Shown here: positions 8,285 through 17,499 of the stretch, piece by piece
How the letters are laid out: each line of letters opens with the position of its first letter
Numbering within the stretch: position 1 is the stretch's first letter
From: JBCBRD01 sp039819785
GTDB taxonomy: Bacteria; Pseudomonadota; Alphaproteobacteria; Rhizobiales; Hyphomicrobiaceae
Assembly: GCA_039819785.1 (NCBI GenBank)
Contig: JBCBRH010000036.1
Location: 1-42,078, forward strand
Reading direction: 5' to 3'
Length of the DNA stretch: 42,078 nt
Translations under genes and position numbers: made by a program
Notes under the pieces: generated by a model
The model's input: only the letters and a program-made list of their open reading frames with translations
The model's database searches: none
What the model was told of the DNA's origin: nothing

Positions 8285-9355
8285 TCAGCACTTCTCTCGC
8301 ACCACCTGAACCAACCGCTCGACATTCTCGGGCGGTGTTTGCGGAACAATACCGTGGCCCAGATTGAAGATAAACCGTTTGCCCTTCATTGTTTGGACGA
8401 TGTGACGAACCCGGGCATCCAGCGCATCGCCTCCCGCCACGAGCAACAGCGGATCAAGATTTCCCTGCACGACCACGTTTTCCGATTGCGCGATCTCGGC
8501 CATCAGTTCCACCGGCATCGATGTATCGCAGCTAACCCCGTCCACCTTCGTTTCGCGTACAAACCGCACAGTTTGAGCGTTGGCAGCTCTTGGAAAGCCC
8601 AAAATCGGAGTTTCGGGGTGCTTCGCCTTCAACGCTTCGACCATACGCCGAGTCGGGTCAACAACCCAACGGTCGAATTGGTCATCTGCCAAACTGCCAG
8701 CCCAGCTGTCGAAAATCTGCAGAACGTCCGCACCGGCTTCGACCTGCTGCGAAAGATAATCGATCGATGCATCCGTCAAAATATCGATAAGCTTCTGAAA
8801 AGCCGCGGGGTCCCGGTATGCCCAACCCCGTGCTGCCGCCTGATCCGGTGAACCGCGCCCACCAACCACGTAGGTCGCAACCGTCCACGGCGCACCACAA
8901 AAACCAATCAGCGCAGTCTCATCGGGAAGTCCTGCACGCAGCAGCTTGACGGTTTCGCAAACCGTCCCGAACACCTTGCCCGTTGCGGAGGGATCCAACG
9001 TCGCAAGTCCGGCTTCGTCATCAATCGGGTCCAGTCTTGGACCCTCGCCTTCAACGAAGCGAACCTCCTGGCCCAGAGCATCTGGCACGACCAGGATATC
9101 CGAAAACAAAATCGATGCATCGAACCCATAGCGGCGGATCGGTTGAAACGTCACCTCAGCTGCAAGGTCGGGCGCATAGCAAAGCTGCAAAAAGCTCCCC
9201 GCCGTTTTTCGGGTCTCCCGATACTCCGGTAAATACCGTCCAGCCTGCCGCATCAGCCACATCGGCGGCGGAGAGATCGCCTCGCCAAGAAACGGCTTCA
9301 AAAATCGACGTCGCGCAGCGCGATCCGCAAGTGCGTCCACAGCACTGGCCCCCAC
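8285..9355 (-). CDS. hemE: Uroporphyrinogen III decarboxylase HemE
   Basis: HemE removes four carboxyl groups from uroporphyrinogen III to give coproporphyrinogen III in the cytosol. Family motifs are PPMWLMRQAGRYLPEYR (30-46), the catalytic Asp in FSDIL (D86) and GFCGAPWT (151-158). The 356-residue length is normal. The longest frame starts at GTG 9355; GTG 9340 has GGGGG about seven bases upstream and is a good alternative. It borders the proposed origin of replication, as in Caulobacter, Rickettsia and Sinorhizobium. Confidence 0.98.
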   Translation of the reverse strand: MGASAVDALADRAARRRFLKPFLGEAISPPPMWLMRQAGRYLPEYRETRKTAGSFLQLCYAPDLAAEVTFQPIRRYGFDASILFSDILVVPDALGQEVRFVEGEGPRLDPIDDEAGLATLDPSATGKVFGTVCETVKLLRAGLPDETALIGFCGAPWTVATYVVGGRGSPDQAAARGWAYRDPAAFQKLIDILTDASIDYLSQQVEAGADVLQIFDSWAGSLADDQFDRWVVDPTRRMVEALKAKHPETPILGFPRAANAQTVRFVRETKVDGVSCDTSMPVELMAEIAQSENVVVQGNLDPLLLVAGGDALDARVRHIVQTMKGKRFIFNLGHGIVPQTPPENVERLVQVVREKC

Positions 9356-9761
9356 TATCTAATTGAAAAGAGGAGAGTCTTAAGGTTCTTTTTTTGACTC
9401 TTACCGGACGGGATAGCGGTAATTGAAGTCTCGCACACACCTTATCAAGCCGTTATGCAAGCCATGAAAACCGCCAGCCTACATGTTGTGTCAGACCCAG
9501 AGCACCACCACAAGGCTCCCATTCTCATTTCATTGTCAACGACTTGAGACCTTTGTTGGAGGTGCTGGCGCGTGGTGTTCATGTGGACAACCCGTGGACC
9601 TCCATGTGCAACCCACAAGAGAGACTGTGAATGCCCGATTTGTGAAAAAAAGCATTCTTCCGAGCCTAAATGTGCGTATCAAAGGGGACAACTCCCCGTT
9701 TGTCCTGCACAACCCTCCGCCACCACCACCGCGCTGGGATAACTCCAACATTCATCCACAC
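9356..9761. other. oriC: Probable chromosomal replication origin (oriC)
   Basis: This 406-bp gap separates the divergent hemE and ppsR/DUF299 genes, the position of the mapped origins in Caulobacter and Sinorhizobium. Near-consensus DnaA nonamers are TGTGGACAA (9582-9590), TCATCCACA (9752-9760) and TGTGAAAAA (9641-9649). Weaker ones are TGTGAATGC (9626-9634) and TGTGCGTAT (9671-9679). Two GANTC (CcrM-type) sites, GAGTC 9375-9379 and GACTC 9396-9400, form an inverted pair around a T-rich tract. Genes on both sides point away. Origin activity is inferred from context and motifs. Confidence 0.72.
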
Positions 9762-10691
9762 ATGGCCAACCCCCTTCCAAGCTATTACCACCTGCATCTC
9801 GTTTCAGATGCAACCGGTGAAACGCTAACAACGATCGCCAAGGCCGCGTCGGTCCAGTACGCACTCGCCAGGCCGATCGAGCACGTCCATCCGCTTGTCC
9901 GGACACCGAGACAGTTGGAGCGTGTGCTTCAGGAAATCGAGCAGACGCCAGGGATTGTTCTGTACACGGTGGTCAACCAGGAACTCTCAGCCGACATTGA
10001 AAAACGCTGCAATGACATCGGCGTCCCAGCACTTGCCGTCCTGAACCCGGTCATGCGCGTGTTTGAAAGCTACCTGGGTGCACCCCAGACGCCGACAGTC
10101 GCGGGGCAGCATGTCCTGGACGCGGAATATTTCTCCCGGATCGATGCGCTGAACTTCACGATGGCGCACGACGACGGCCAAATCCCCGAAGATCTCAACC
10201 AGGCTGACATCGTCATCCTGGGTATCTCGCGGACATCCAAAACGCCGACGAGCATTTATCTGGCACAACGCGGGTACAAGACCACAAACATTCCGATCGT
10301 GCCGAGCGTCCCATTGCCGCCAAGTGTCGAAAGTGATCATTCAGCCTTCGTGGTCTGCCTGGTGGCGAACGTGGACCGCATTGCCGAAGTCCGCCGAAAT
10401 CGCGCGATGATCCTGTCTGATCGGGACTTGGGCGAATATGTGGACCGGGATGTGATCCTGGCTGAACTTCAACATTCAAGACGCATCTGTGCGCGCAACA
10501 ACTGGCCGATTATCGACGTCACGAGGCGCTCGGTTGAAGAGACCGCCGCGACGATCATCAAACTGTACCAGTACAAAAAGGCAGCCACTCGTGCAGCCGA
10601 AGTCTTGAGCGAAGACAGCGCGGAAGCTGCTGCTCCTGACGCCTCGGCCACAATCGCATCCACGAAGAAACCCTCCGCGCCTGGTTCCTGA
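9762..10691 (+). CDS. ppsR: Pyruvate phosphate dikinase / PEP synthase regulatory protein (DUF299)
   Basis: This is a bifunctional ADP-dependent kinase and Pi-dependent phosphorylase that switches PEP synthase or pyruvate phosphate dikinase off and on. The N-terminal YHLHLVSDATGETL and the P-loop GISRTSKT (154-161) are diagnostic. ATG 9762 gives 309 residues and begins just before the conserved domain; the frame runs up to 9483 through the proposed oriC and that part is not counted. The last 35 residues form an Ala-rich tail beyond the usual end. This is the RP001-type gene that flanks alphaproteobacterial origins. It heads the rightward set ppsR-maf-aroE-coaE-dnaQ. Confidence 0.93.
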   Translation: MANPLPSYYHLHLVSDATGETLTTIAKAASVQYALARPIEHVHPLVRTPRQLERVLQEIEQTPGIVLYTVVNQELSADIEKRCNDIGVPALAVLNPVMRVFESYLGAPQTPTVAGQHVLDAEYFSRIDALNFTMAHDDGQIPEDLNQADIVILGISRTSKTPTSIYLAQRGYKTTNIPIVPSVPLPPSVESDHSAFVVCLVANVDRIAEVRRNRAMILSDRDLGEYVDRDVILAELQHSRRICARNNWPIIDVTRRSVEETAATIIKLYQYKKAATRAAEVLSEDSAEAAAPDASATIASTKKPSAPGS

Positions 10692-10744
10692 TGTTTCAAT
10701 GATCGCATTAAAAACAAAAGCGCCCGCAAAGGACTGTTAAGGCG

Positions 10745-11377
10745 ATGCCTCCATCTGATGAAAACATGTCCGGGATTCCCCGGTTGATCCTGGCTTCAGG
10801 CAGCAGTGCACGACACGCGATTTTAAAAAACGCCAGCGTCGCCTTCACCGTGATGCCAGCAGACATCGACGAAGACGCGGTCCGCACCAGCCTGCTGGGA
10901 ACGGACCAGCCCATTGACCCTGCCGACCTTGCAGAAGTTCTGGCGCAAGCCAAAGGCACCAGCGTCTCAGCCGTCAATCCTGGCAGCCTGATCATCGCTG
11001 CCGACCAAATTCTGGTTTGCGACGATGAGATTTTCACCAAGCCATCGGATGAAACAGCAGCCCGCGAAACGTTGATGAAACTGCGCGGCAAAACCCATCA
11101 GCTCCACAGCGCCGTCGTTATTGCGCGCGATGGTGAAGTCGTCTGGTCGCAAGTCGAAACCGCCAACCTGACAATGCGGAAGTTCTCCGCAACCTTCATT
11201 GCGGAATACACGCTGCGGACAGGCTCATCCGTCTGCGACAGTGTCGGCGCATACAAACTTGAAGGAATGGGTATCCAACTGTTCGACGCCATCGACGGGG
11301 ATTACTTCACCATTCTTGGCCTGCCGCTGTTGCCGCTACTAGCTAAGCTGCGCGAGCTGGGCGCGCTGACATCATGA
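10745..11377 (+). CDS. maf: Maf-type nucleoside triphosphate pyrophosphatase
   Basis: Maf proteins hydrolyse non-canonical or methylated nucleotides such as dTTP, UTP or m7GTP to monophosphates. The signature PRLILASGSSAR lies near residues 12-23, and ADQILVCDDEIFTKP is the second conserved block with the catalytic Asp. At 210 residues the length is normal. The start at 10745 has AAGG close by; ATG 10766 is an alternative. Its stop overlaps the aroE start by four bases (ATGA), so translation is probably coupled. Which Maf subtype it is cannot be settled here. Confidence 0.93.
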   Translation: MPPSDENMSGIPRLILASGSSARHAILKNASVAFTVMPADIDEDAVRTSLLGTDQPIDPADLAEVLAQAKGTSVSAVNPGSLIIAADQILVCDDEIFTKPSDETAARETLMKLRGKTHQLHSAVVIARDGEVVWSQVETANLTMRKFSATFIAEYTLRTGSSVCDSVGAYKLEGMGIQLFDAIDGDYFTILGLPLLPLLAKLRELGALTS

Positions 11378-12234
11378 AGCGAAAAGCTTGTGTCATAGGA
11401 TGGCCCATCGAACATTCCCGCTCGCCGATCATCCACACCCATTGGCTTGGTCGTCATGGCATCGACGGCCGCTACGACAAGGTCGCCGTCAAACCTGAGG
11501 CTGACGCGTTGTGTCACTTCCTCAAGACCCTCCGGCAAAATGGTTATGTCGGCTGCAACGTCACTGTTCCGCACAAGGAAGCGGCATTCGGATTGCTTGA
11601 TCGAGCCGATCCCTCGGCAAAAGCTGTCTCGGCAGCCAATACCATCTGGATGGAAGGTGACCTGATCTGCGGGGCCAACACAGACACCTATGGCTTCATG
11701 GCGCACCTGACAGTCACCGTACCGGACTGGAAAAGCGCCTTGGTGGGAAAAGATCAAACAGCTTTGGTTCTCGGAGCAGGCGGGGCCGCACGTGCAATCG
11801 TTTACGGGCTGATCGAGGCTGGCATTTCACAGATCGTGCTCTGTAATCGCACGTTGGAACGCGCGCAGACTGTAGCTCGCGACTTCGGGCAACATGCAAC
11901 GATCAAGACCGCCGATTGGTCGACCCGCCAAGCCGAGGTCGTTCGCGCCGGCCTGATCATCAACACCACAACCATGGGCATGAACGACAACGGCGACTTG
12001 GGGCTGGATCTGTCCGCAGCGCCAAACGACTGCGTCGTGGCCGACATCGTCTATGTCCCCTTGGAGACCGGCCTATTAAGCGCGGCGAAAGCCTCCGGCC
12101 TGCGCACGGTCGACGGTTTGGGCATGCTGTTGCACCAGGCGGTTCCTGGGTTTGAGAAATGGTTCGGCATTCGCCCCGACGTCACAGATGAGCTGCGCCA
12201 GATCATCATTGCAGACTTGGCGAGGGCGGCATGA
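11374..12234 (+). CDS. aroE: Shikimate dehydrogenase (NADP+)
   Basis: AroE reduces 3-dehydroshikimate to shikimate in the aromatic amino acid pathway. Substrate-binding SRS (15-17), the catalytic Lys in NVTVPHKE (K68) and Asp in NTDTYG (D104), and the nucleotide-binding GAGGAARA (133-140) are all present. At 286 residues it is full length. It overlaps maf upstream and coaE downstream by four bases each, forming a tight operon found in most Rhizobiales. Confidence 0.97.
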   Translation: MKRKACVIGWPIEHSRSPIIHTHWLGRHGIDGRYDKVAVKPEADALCHFLKTLRQNGYVGCNVTVPHKEAAFGLLDRADPSAKAVSAANTIWMEGDLICGANTDTYGFMAHLTVTVPDWKSALVGKDQTALVLGAGGAARAIVYGLIEAGISQIVLCNRTLERAQTVARDFGQHATIKTADWSTRQAEVVRAGLIINTTTMGMNDNGDLGLDLSAAPNDCVVADIVYVPLETGLLSAAKASGLRTVDGLGMLLHQAVPGFEKWFGIRPDVTDELRQIIIADLARAA

Positions 12235-12866
12235 TCATCGTCGGCCTGACAGGGTCGATCGGCATGGGCAAGTCGACGGCGGCTACGCGTTTTCGCCACC
12301 ATGGCATTCCGGTGTGTGACGCCGATGCCGAGGTCCATAAGCTCTACGCGGGCAAGGCTGCACCTCTCATCGAGGAGGCTTTCCCCGGAACGACAGTGGA
12401 TGGCGTCGTGGACCGGCAGAAACTCGGCGCCGAGCTTTTGAAGGACCCCGGCGGTTTCAAAACACTGGAGGCCATCGTTCATCCCCTGGTCCGCGAAGCA
12501 GAACGCAAGTTTCTCCAAGACGCTCAAACTGCTGGTCACCAAATCGCAGTCCTGGAAATCCCCCTGCTCTTCGAAACGGGCGCCGATGCATTGGTGGACA
12601 AGACGGTTGTCGTCAGCGCGGGGCCCGACGAACAAAGCCGCCGCGTGCTGGAACGGCCAGGCATGACGGTCGAAAAGCTGGAGAGCATCATTGCGCGCCA
12701 ACAACCCGACGATCAAAAGCGCGCCAAAGCTGATTTTTTAGTGGATAGCTCCGGCCCGGTCACGGACAGCGCAGCCCAAGTCGATGACATTCTCATGCAG
12801 CTGAAAGATGCCGCCAACCAGTGCGATCAGGCACAAGCTTATCATCGGCACTGGTCTGGCGCTTAG
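12231..12866 (+). CDS. coaE: Dephospho-CoA kinase
   Basis: CoaE phosphorylates the 3'-hydroxyl of dephospho-CoA in the last step of CoA synthesis. The P-loop GSIGMGKST (8-16) follows the initial MIIVGLT, and the CoA-binding segment CDADAEVHKLY follows. At 211 residues it is of normal size. The start overlaps the aroE stop (ATGA). DnaQ starts 36 bp after it. Confidence 0.96.
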   Translation: MIIVGLTGSIGMGKSTAATRFRHHGIPVCDADAEVHKLYAGKAAPLIEEAFPGTTVDGVVDRQKLGAELLKDPGGFKTLEAIVHPLVREAERKFLQDAQTAGHQIAVLEIPLLFETGADALVDKTVVVSAGPDEQSRRVLERPGMTVEKLESIIARQQPDDQKRAKADFLVDSSGPVTDSAAQVDDILMQLKDAANQCDQAQAYHRHWSGA

Positions 12867-12902
12867 GCTTCAAATCGCTGAAGCAGGACCGTGAGAGACA
12901 CA

Positions 12903-13619
12903 ATGCGCGAAATCGTAATGGACACTGAGACGACAGGATTTGATCCCTTGAAGGGGGATCGCTTGATCGAGATCGGTTGCGTGGAGATTTTCAACCGGGT
13001 CCCGACAGGCAACGAGTATCACTGCTTCATCAATCCAGAACGCAACGTGCCTGAGGCGGCACAAAACGTCCACGGCATTTCGACAGAGTTCCTGCTGGAC
13101 AAACCGCTTTTTGATGCCGTTGCCGATGACTTCCTGGCATTCATCGCCGACGATCCTCTGGTCATTCACAATGCGCCGTTCGACATCGGCTTCCTCAACG
13201 CCGAATTGACTAGGTCTGGCCGCATGGGACTGATGAATGACCGCGTCGTCGATACCCTGGTAATGGCCCGCCGAAAACACCCTGGTGGATCAAACACGCT
13301 GGATGCCTTGTGCAAGCGGTACGGCGTAGACAATTCAAAACGCGATAAGCACGGAGCCCTGATCGACAGCTTGCTGTTGGCGGAAGTCTATCTGGAACTT
13401 CTGGGTGAACGGCAAACGGACTTCTTGTCTGCGTCATCCGACAAAGCGGCCGCCGCACGCGCCGGTCGGTCCGTCTCAAGGCCAGCCGCGCGACAACGCC
13501 CAAAGGCCTTACCAGACCGGGTCAGCGAGGAAGACCGCTCAGCTCACGCAGCCTTTGTGACAACACTTGGCGAGGACGCGATGTGGTGGCGCTATATCGA
13601 AAAACCACCAGCGGAGTAA
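12903..13619 (+). CDS. dnaQ: DNA polymerase III epsilon subunit (3'-5' proofreading exonuclease)
   Basis: This DEDDh exonuclease proofreads for the replicative polymerase. The catalytic residues are D7 and E9 in MDTETTG, D94 in HNAPFDIGF, and H150 and D155 in KHGALIDS. ATG 12903 is preferred, with GAGAG about six bases upstream; GTG 12891 adds four residues. The 238-residue length fits the alphaproteobacterial form, with a basic tail before the C-terminal segment that would bind the polymerase alpha subunit. It is the last plus-strand gene of the origin-proximal cluster. Confidence 0.97.
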   Translation: MREIVMDTETTGFDPLKGDRLIEIGCVEIFNRVPTGNEYHCFINPERNVPEAAQNVHGISTEFLLDKPLFDAVADDFLAFIADDPLVIHNAPFDIGFLNAELTRSGRMGLMNDRVVDTLVMARRKHPGGSNTLDALCKRYGVDNSKRDKHGALIDSLLLAEVYLELLGERQTDFLSASSDKAAAARAGRSVSRPAARQRPKALPDRVSEEDRSAHAAFVTTLGEDAMWWRYIEKPPAE

Positions 13620-13696
13620 CGCAGCCCCATTCCAGGTTGGCCACGTTTCTCCGGCGGGACCGGCAAGGTCAGATACCAACGATTAGGTTGAGAAAC

Positions 13697-14209
13697 TTAA
13701 GCCTTGGCTTCATCGGTTGATTTCGCTTCAGCGGCCTGCTGCTTGCGGCGTACATAAAGTCCTGCGAAGTCGATCGGGTCCAAAAGCAGCGGCGGGAACC
13801 CGCCTTCCCGCGAAAGATCCGCCACAAGGCGGCGAAGGAACGGGAAGATCAACGCTGGACAGTTGATGAGCAAAAACGGCTCCATCGCGTCGTCGGGAAT
13901 GTTTTTGATCCGGAATAGGCCGGCATAAACAAGTTCGAGCACGTAAATCGTGCCGTCTTTGTTTGTGGCGTGACCCTTAAAGTCGATCGCACTTTCAAAT
14001 AAATCATCGCCGACACGTTTGGCGTTGACGTTGACTTCCATCTTCATGTTTGGGCTTTCGCCCGGGCCATTCAAAAGCTTCTCAATGTTCGGGTTCTCGA
14101 AGGACAAGTCCTTGATGTATTGGGCGACGACCTGAGCCTGCACCTGTTGTTGCGTTTCGCCTGCCCCAGCCTCAGGTGCCGGCTTGGTCCCGTTTGTCGT
14201 CTCAGCCAT
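13697..14209 (-). CDS. secB: Protein-export chaperone SecB
   Basis: SecB is a tetrameric cytosolic chaperone that keeps preproteins unfolded and hands them to SecA. The family core is evident in QYIKDLSFENPNI, the beta strands around NVNAKRVGDDLFE, and the C-terminal half with INCPALIFPFLRR and GGFPPLLLDPIDF. At 170 residues it has the alphaproteobacterial length, with a low-complexity N-terminus. The ATG at 14209 has GGTGA seven bases upstream. It converges with dnaQ. Confidence 0.97.
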   Translation of the reverse strand: MAETTNGTKPAPEAGAGETQQQVQAQVVAQYIKDLSFENPNIEKLLNGPGESPNMKMEVNVNAKRVGDDLFESAIDFKGHATNKDGTIYVLELVYAGLFRIKNIPDDAMEPFLLINCPALIFPFLRRLVADLSREGGFPPLLLDPIDFAGLYVRRKQQAAEAKSTDEAKA

Positions 14210-14414
14210 CGTTCGTTCACCGATTTTGTTTTTTGAGCTTGCACTGTCATTGAATTAAACACGGGCGGTAGCATGTGGTCGCCCCGCGGGCAATCACTCC
14301 AGCGGCGTTGTCACCGTCTGCATGACCAAAAGACGTCGCGGCAGGACAAATGGCCGTTCGTGAGTGGAGGATAAAAGCGCCCTCGTTCAGCGAAGACGAT
14401 CAGCCACGGCCTAG

Positions 14415-15029
14415 TCAGTGCTTTTTGCCATTGTCACCTCGCGGCCTGTGCGTCTTTTCATCAAGCCGTTCAAATTCTCCATCGATGACGTCCGGCGGTC
14501 GTCCGCTGCGCTGCCTTGGCCGATCCTGTTCTCCCGGCACTGGGCCACCACCAAAACCATCCTCATTCGATCCGAAGCCATCCGCGTCTTCACCACGGCC
14601 AAACGTGGTAAATGTCACATTTCCGGCATTCAGCACACGTTGGATGAGCCAGCGTGCAGCACCCCGCCGTGCAACGGGAACCAAGAGCGTGAAACCGACA
14701 GCATCTGTAAGGAGCCCCGGCGTGAGCAAAAACGCGCCGGCAATGAGCAGCAAGACCCCCTCAACGACAGGTTCAATAGGCGCTTCCCCGCTTTGCATGG
14801 TCTCGGTTGCACGGGCGAGGACGCCAAAACCTTGTTGCCGCAGCAAGGTTGTGCCGATGACAGCGGTGGCAATAACGATACCGATCGTAGTGAATACGCC
14901 AACGACCGAGCCGAGCTGAATAAGGATCACAATCTCGATAAGCGGGACGGCAATGAACAATCCTAAGATAACGACCGGATTAAACAGCAACGGGTTGCAA
15001 CTCCTTGTGTGCGCACCACTTGCTAACAT
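14415..15029 (-). CDS. fxsA: FxsA family membrane protein
   Basis: FxsA is a small cytoplasmic membrane protein; overproduction of the E. coli form relieves phage T7 exclusion by the F plasmid, and its normal role is unknown. Four hydrophobic segments are visible in the first 130 residues, including the conserved LIEIVILIQLGSVVG and LLIAGAFLLTPGLLTDAVG. A polar Gly/Asp/Arg-rich tail of about 65 residues follows. The start at 15029 adds about 17 residues before the usual N-terminus and has no clear ribosome-binding site, so a downstream non-ATG start is possible. It is divergent from the Tim44-like gene. Confidence 0.9.
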   Translation of the reverse strand: MLASGAHTRSCNPLLFNPVVILGLFIAVPLIEIVILIQLGSVVGVFTTIGIVIATAVIGTTLLRQQGFGVLARATETMQSGEAPIEPVVEGVLLLIAGAFLLTPGLLTDAVGFTLLVPVARRGAARWLIQRVLNAGNVTFTTFGRGEDADGFGSNEDGFGGGPVPGEQDRPRQRSGRPPDVIDGEFERLDEKTHRPRGDNGKKH

Positions 15030-15259
15030 GGGTGCTGATGACCAGCCTCAGCAATAGGTTTAGCGCGTTTCATGAAAGATTGTGCGGTGCGGTTGGCTTC
15101 AACGAAAGACTGGCCTAAGTTAAAGACGTTGCCGCCCGGTACTTCGCCGTGAGAAACGGTCTGGTTGCCCGGTCGCCCCGTAGTCTCTTATCCCGTATTC
15201 GAGCGCCGTGATCTCACAGGTGCATCTGTTCTTGAAATCGACCGGCTGGAAAGCATCAC

Positions 15260-16009
15260 ATGGACGGCAGTCTGGATCTCATCACCATTATTTCCCTCGT
15301 CGTCGCTGTGTTTGCGATTTTCAAGTTGCGCAGCGTGCTCGGCAAGCGCACGGGTGACGAAGAGGGACGGATCGAACGTTATCGCACCGAGGCGAGTCAG
15401 CGCAAAGCGACCGCTCCCGCGGATAACGTTGTGACGCTCCCGCGCAAAGAGCACGAGGATGTGGCGACCGGCCTTCAAGGACCGGCGGAGCCAACGACCG
15501 ATCAGTCGATCGAACAGATTAAAACCTTCGCTGGCGACGACGAGCGGTTGCAATCTGGTCTAATGGCAATCCTCGGACGTGACCCGAATTTTGAGCCGCA
15601 ACACTTCCTGACAGGCGCGAAACAAGCCTATGAGATGATCGTCACATCTTTCGCCGAGGGCAATCGCAAGCTCTTGAGCGACCTGCTGAGCAAGGACGTG
15701 TTCGATGGCTTCGAGGCCGCGATTTCCGAGCGCGAACAACGCAACGAACAGATCGACCAAAGTTTTGTCGGCATAGAAAAAGCCGACATCCTGGAAGCCG
15801 ACGTGAAAGATGGCATGGCACATGTGACGGTTAAGTTCATGAGCCAGCTCATTTCGGCGACACGCGACCACTCAGGCGCGGTTATTTCCGGTGATCCCCA
15901 GCGGATCATGGATGTAACGGACATTTGGACGTTCGTTCGTGATGTCTCCTCGGCACGCGCAGTCGCCAATCCGAATTGGCGCCTGGCGGCAACACAGGCT
16001 GCCAACTAG
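15260..16009 (+). CDS. Tim44-like (TimA family) membrane-anchored protein
   Basis: This 249-residue protein has one N-terminal membrane helix (about 6-22) and a charged linker, then a Tim44-like domain running from about 95 to the end. The domain shows the typical pattern FLTGAKQAYEMIV and ends in TDIWTFVRDV followed by NWRLAATQA. Bacterial Tim44-like proteins are proposed relatives of the mitochondrial import motor subunit; their bacterial role is not firmly known. GGAAA lies upstream of ATG 15260. Position next to secB/fxsA and mltA is conserved in Rhizobiales. Confidence 0.9.
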   Translation: MDGSLDLITIISLVVAVFAIFKLRSVLGKRTGDEEGRIERYRTEASQRKATAPADNVVTLPRKEHEDVATGLQGPAEPTTDQSIEQIKTFAGDDERLQSGLMAILGRDPNFEPQHFLTGAKQAYEMIVTSFAEGNRKLLSDLLSKDVFDGFEAAISEREQRNEQIDQSFVGIEKADILEADVKDGMAHVTVKFMSQLISATRDHSGAVISGDPQRIMDVTDIWTFVRDVSSARAVANPNWRLAATQAAN

Positions 16010-16159
16010 GCAGCTGATAAGCTGACGGTTTGAGTTCGCAATCGCCGTTGAGCGGCGCGAGGCAGTCTTGCTCGTTATCAAACACCTCGTGACGACGAAC
16101 CGCCCTGACCGGTGCCGGAAGCGCGGCAAATCTGCTGTTAAAGGCCGGCCCGGCGCTTG

Positions 16160-16175
16160 TTTTCACGTGAATCAC
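16160..16175. other. Degenerate parS-like site
   Basis: The palindrome TTCACGTGAA (16162-16171) sits in a context matching the parS consensus at about 13 of 16 positions, in the gap between the Tim44-like gene and mltA. The outer bases differ, so binding by ParB may be weak or absent. Confidence 0.4.
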
Positions 16176-16294
16176 GCAAACGGGCGCCCTTTGGCGTTGC
16201 CGGCCCGCGGCAGGGCCTTCTAGGATTGTAGTTGGATAAACCGTCAGAAGATCCGACGAACGAGAAGACCTGACGAAAGAGCCTTGGACGCAGC

Positions 16295-17497
16295 ATGGAA
16301 GCAGCTTCAATCTCAAGCCTTCCAGGTTGGCAGGCCGACGCGCTGGATGGTGCCATCGCAGCGTTTACCTCATTCTCTGTCCATCAGCTGGGTGAGAGCT
16401 GGGCCAAGCATCCCCGGTTTGCGGCCGCCGGCCAGGACACGATCTTCCAAACCGCCCAGAGCCTCCACGAAAAAGCAGCCCGTCTGGCCATCGATGACCC
16501 GCAAGCGGTTCGCCAGTTTTTTGATGAGAATTTCAGGCTTTCATCGCTTGATAATTCGGTCGGTGACGGTCCAACGTCGGGATTGGTCACCGGCTACTTT
16601 GATCCAGCCCTTGATGCGCGTTGGCAGCCGTCCGAGACTTTCAAAATCCCCCTGTACCAACGCCCGGCCGACCTCATCAATCTCGTCGGCGAGGATGAGC
16701 GCGCATCTGGCCCGCAAAACCTCACTCACGCTCGCCAAACAGCAAACGCCCCAGAATTAATTGGACCAGAGCCATATGCGACGCGTGCAGAAATTGAGGC
16801 TGGCGCATTGCAGGGCAACGGCCTCGAGTTGGCCTACCTCTCAGACGCCGTTGACGCCTTTTTCCTGCACGTCCAAGGGTCAGGCAAGCTCCTGTTTCCA
16901 AACGGCCAAACAGCCCGCGTTACCTATGACGGCAAGAACGGCCATCCCTATACGTCCATCGGTGCAGAACTCATCCGTCAGGGAGATATCGCGGCCGATG
17001 ACATGACGCTGGAAATCTTAGGCAGTTGGCTCCGCGCTCATCCAGACCAGGCCCACGAACTGATGCAGCGCAACCGCTCGTTCGTGTTCTTCAAGCTGTT
17101 GGACCCCGACGCAACTGACACCGCGCATGGTGTGCTGGACACACCGTTACACCCGTTCCGCAGCCTTGCCGTGGACACACAATTCCATCCGCTCGGCCTG
17201 CCGGTCTACGTGTCAGCACCACGCCTCGCTGACGCCGCCAGGCTGGGGCCCTCCAATGTCGATACAGATGACGGCCCTCCCGGCACCCCGGGCAAGCTGA
17301 AGCCGACGGGTTTCCACCGGCTGATGTTTGCCCACGATGTCGGCTCGGCCATCAAAGGACGGCACCGTGGGGACATTTATTTCGGTTCTGGCCGGGCTGC
17401 TGGACAGCGAGCGGGCGCAACAAAGCATCAAGCGACTTTGACACTGCTGCTGCCCGTCGGCCTTGATGGCGCTGGGATCAGTGAGGCCGTCGGCTAA
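16295..17497 (+). CDS. mltA: Lytic murein transglycosylase A (MltA)
   Basis: MltA cleaves peptidoglycan glycan strands to 1,6-anhydro-muropeptides. The 400-residue protein has GLVTGYFDPALDA, the central block LAYLSDAVDAFFLHVQGSGK and the C-terminal 3D domain LMFAHDVGSAIKG with the catalytic Asp near 348, followed by GRHRGDIYFGSG. It lacks a signal peptide or lipobox: an in-frame stop lies at 16271-16273 and no start codon between it and 16295 adds one. Export is therefore unexplained. The smr gene starts three bases after the stop. Confidence 0.93.
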   Translation: MEAASISSLPGWQADALDGAIAAFTSFSVHQLGESWAKHPRFAAAGQDTIFQTAQSLHEKAARLAIDDPQAVRQFFDENFRLSSLDNSVGDGPTSGLVTGYFDPALDARWQPSETFKIPLYQRPADLINLVGEDERASGPQNLTHARQTANAPELIGPEPYATRAEIEAGALQGNGLELAYLSDAVDAFFLHVQGSGKLLFPNGQTARVTYDGKNGHPYTSIGAELIRQGDIAADDMTLEILGSWLRAHPDQAHELMQRNRSFVFFKLLDPDATDTAHGVLDTPLHPFRSLAVDTQFHPLGLPVYVSAPRLADAARLGPSNVDTDDGPPGTPGKLKPTGFHRLMFAHDVGSAIKGRHRGDIYFGSGRAAGQRAGATKHQATLTLLLPVGLDGAGISEAVG

Positions 17498-17499
17498 AG

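Noticed and set aside
9483..9761. N-terminal 93-codon extension of the ppsR frame
   Set aside because: Not family-like, contains origin-type motifs, and the conserved domain begins right after ATG 9762.
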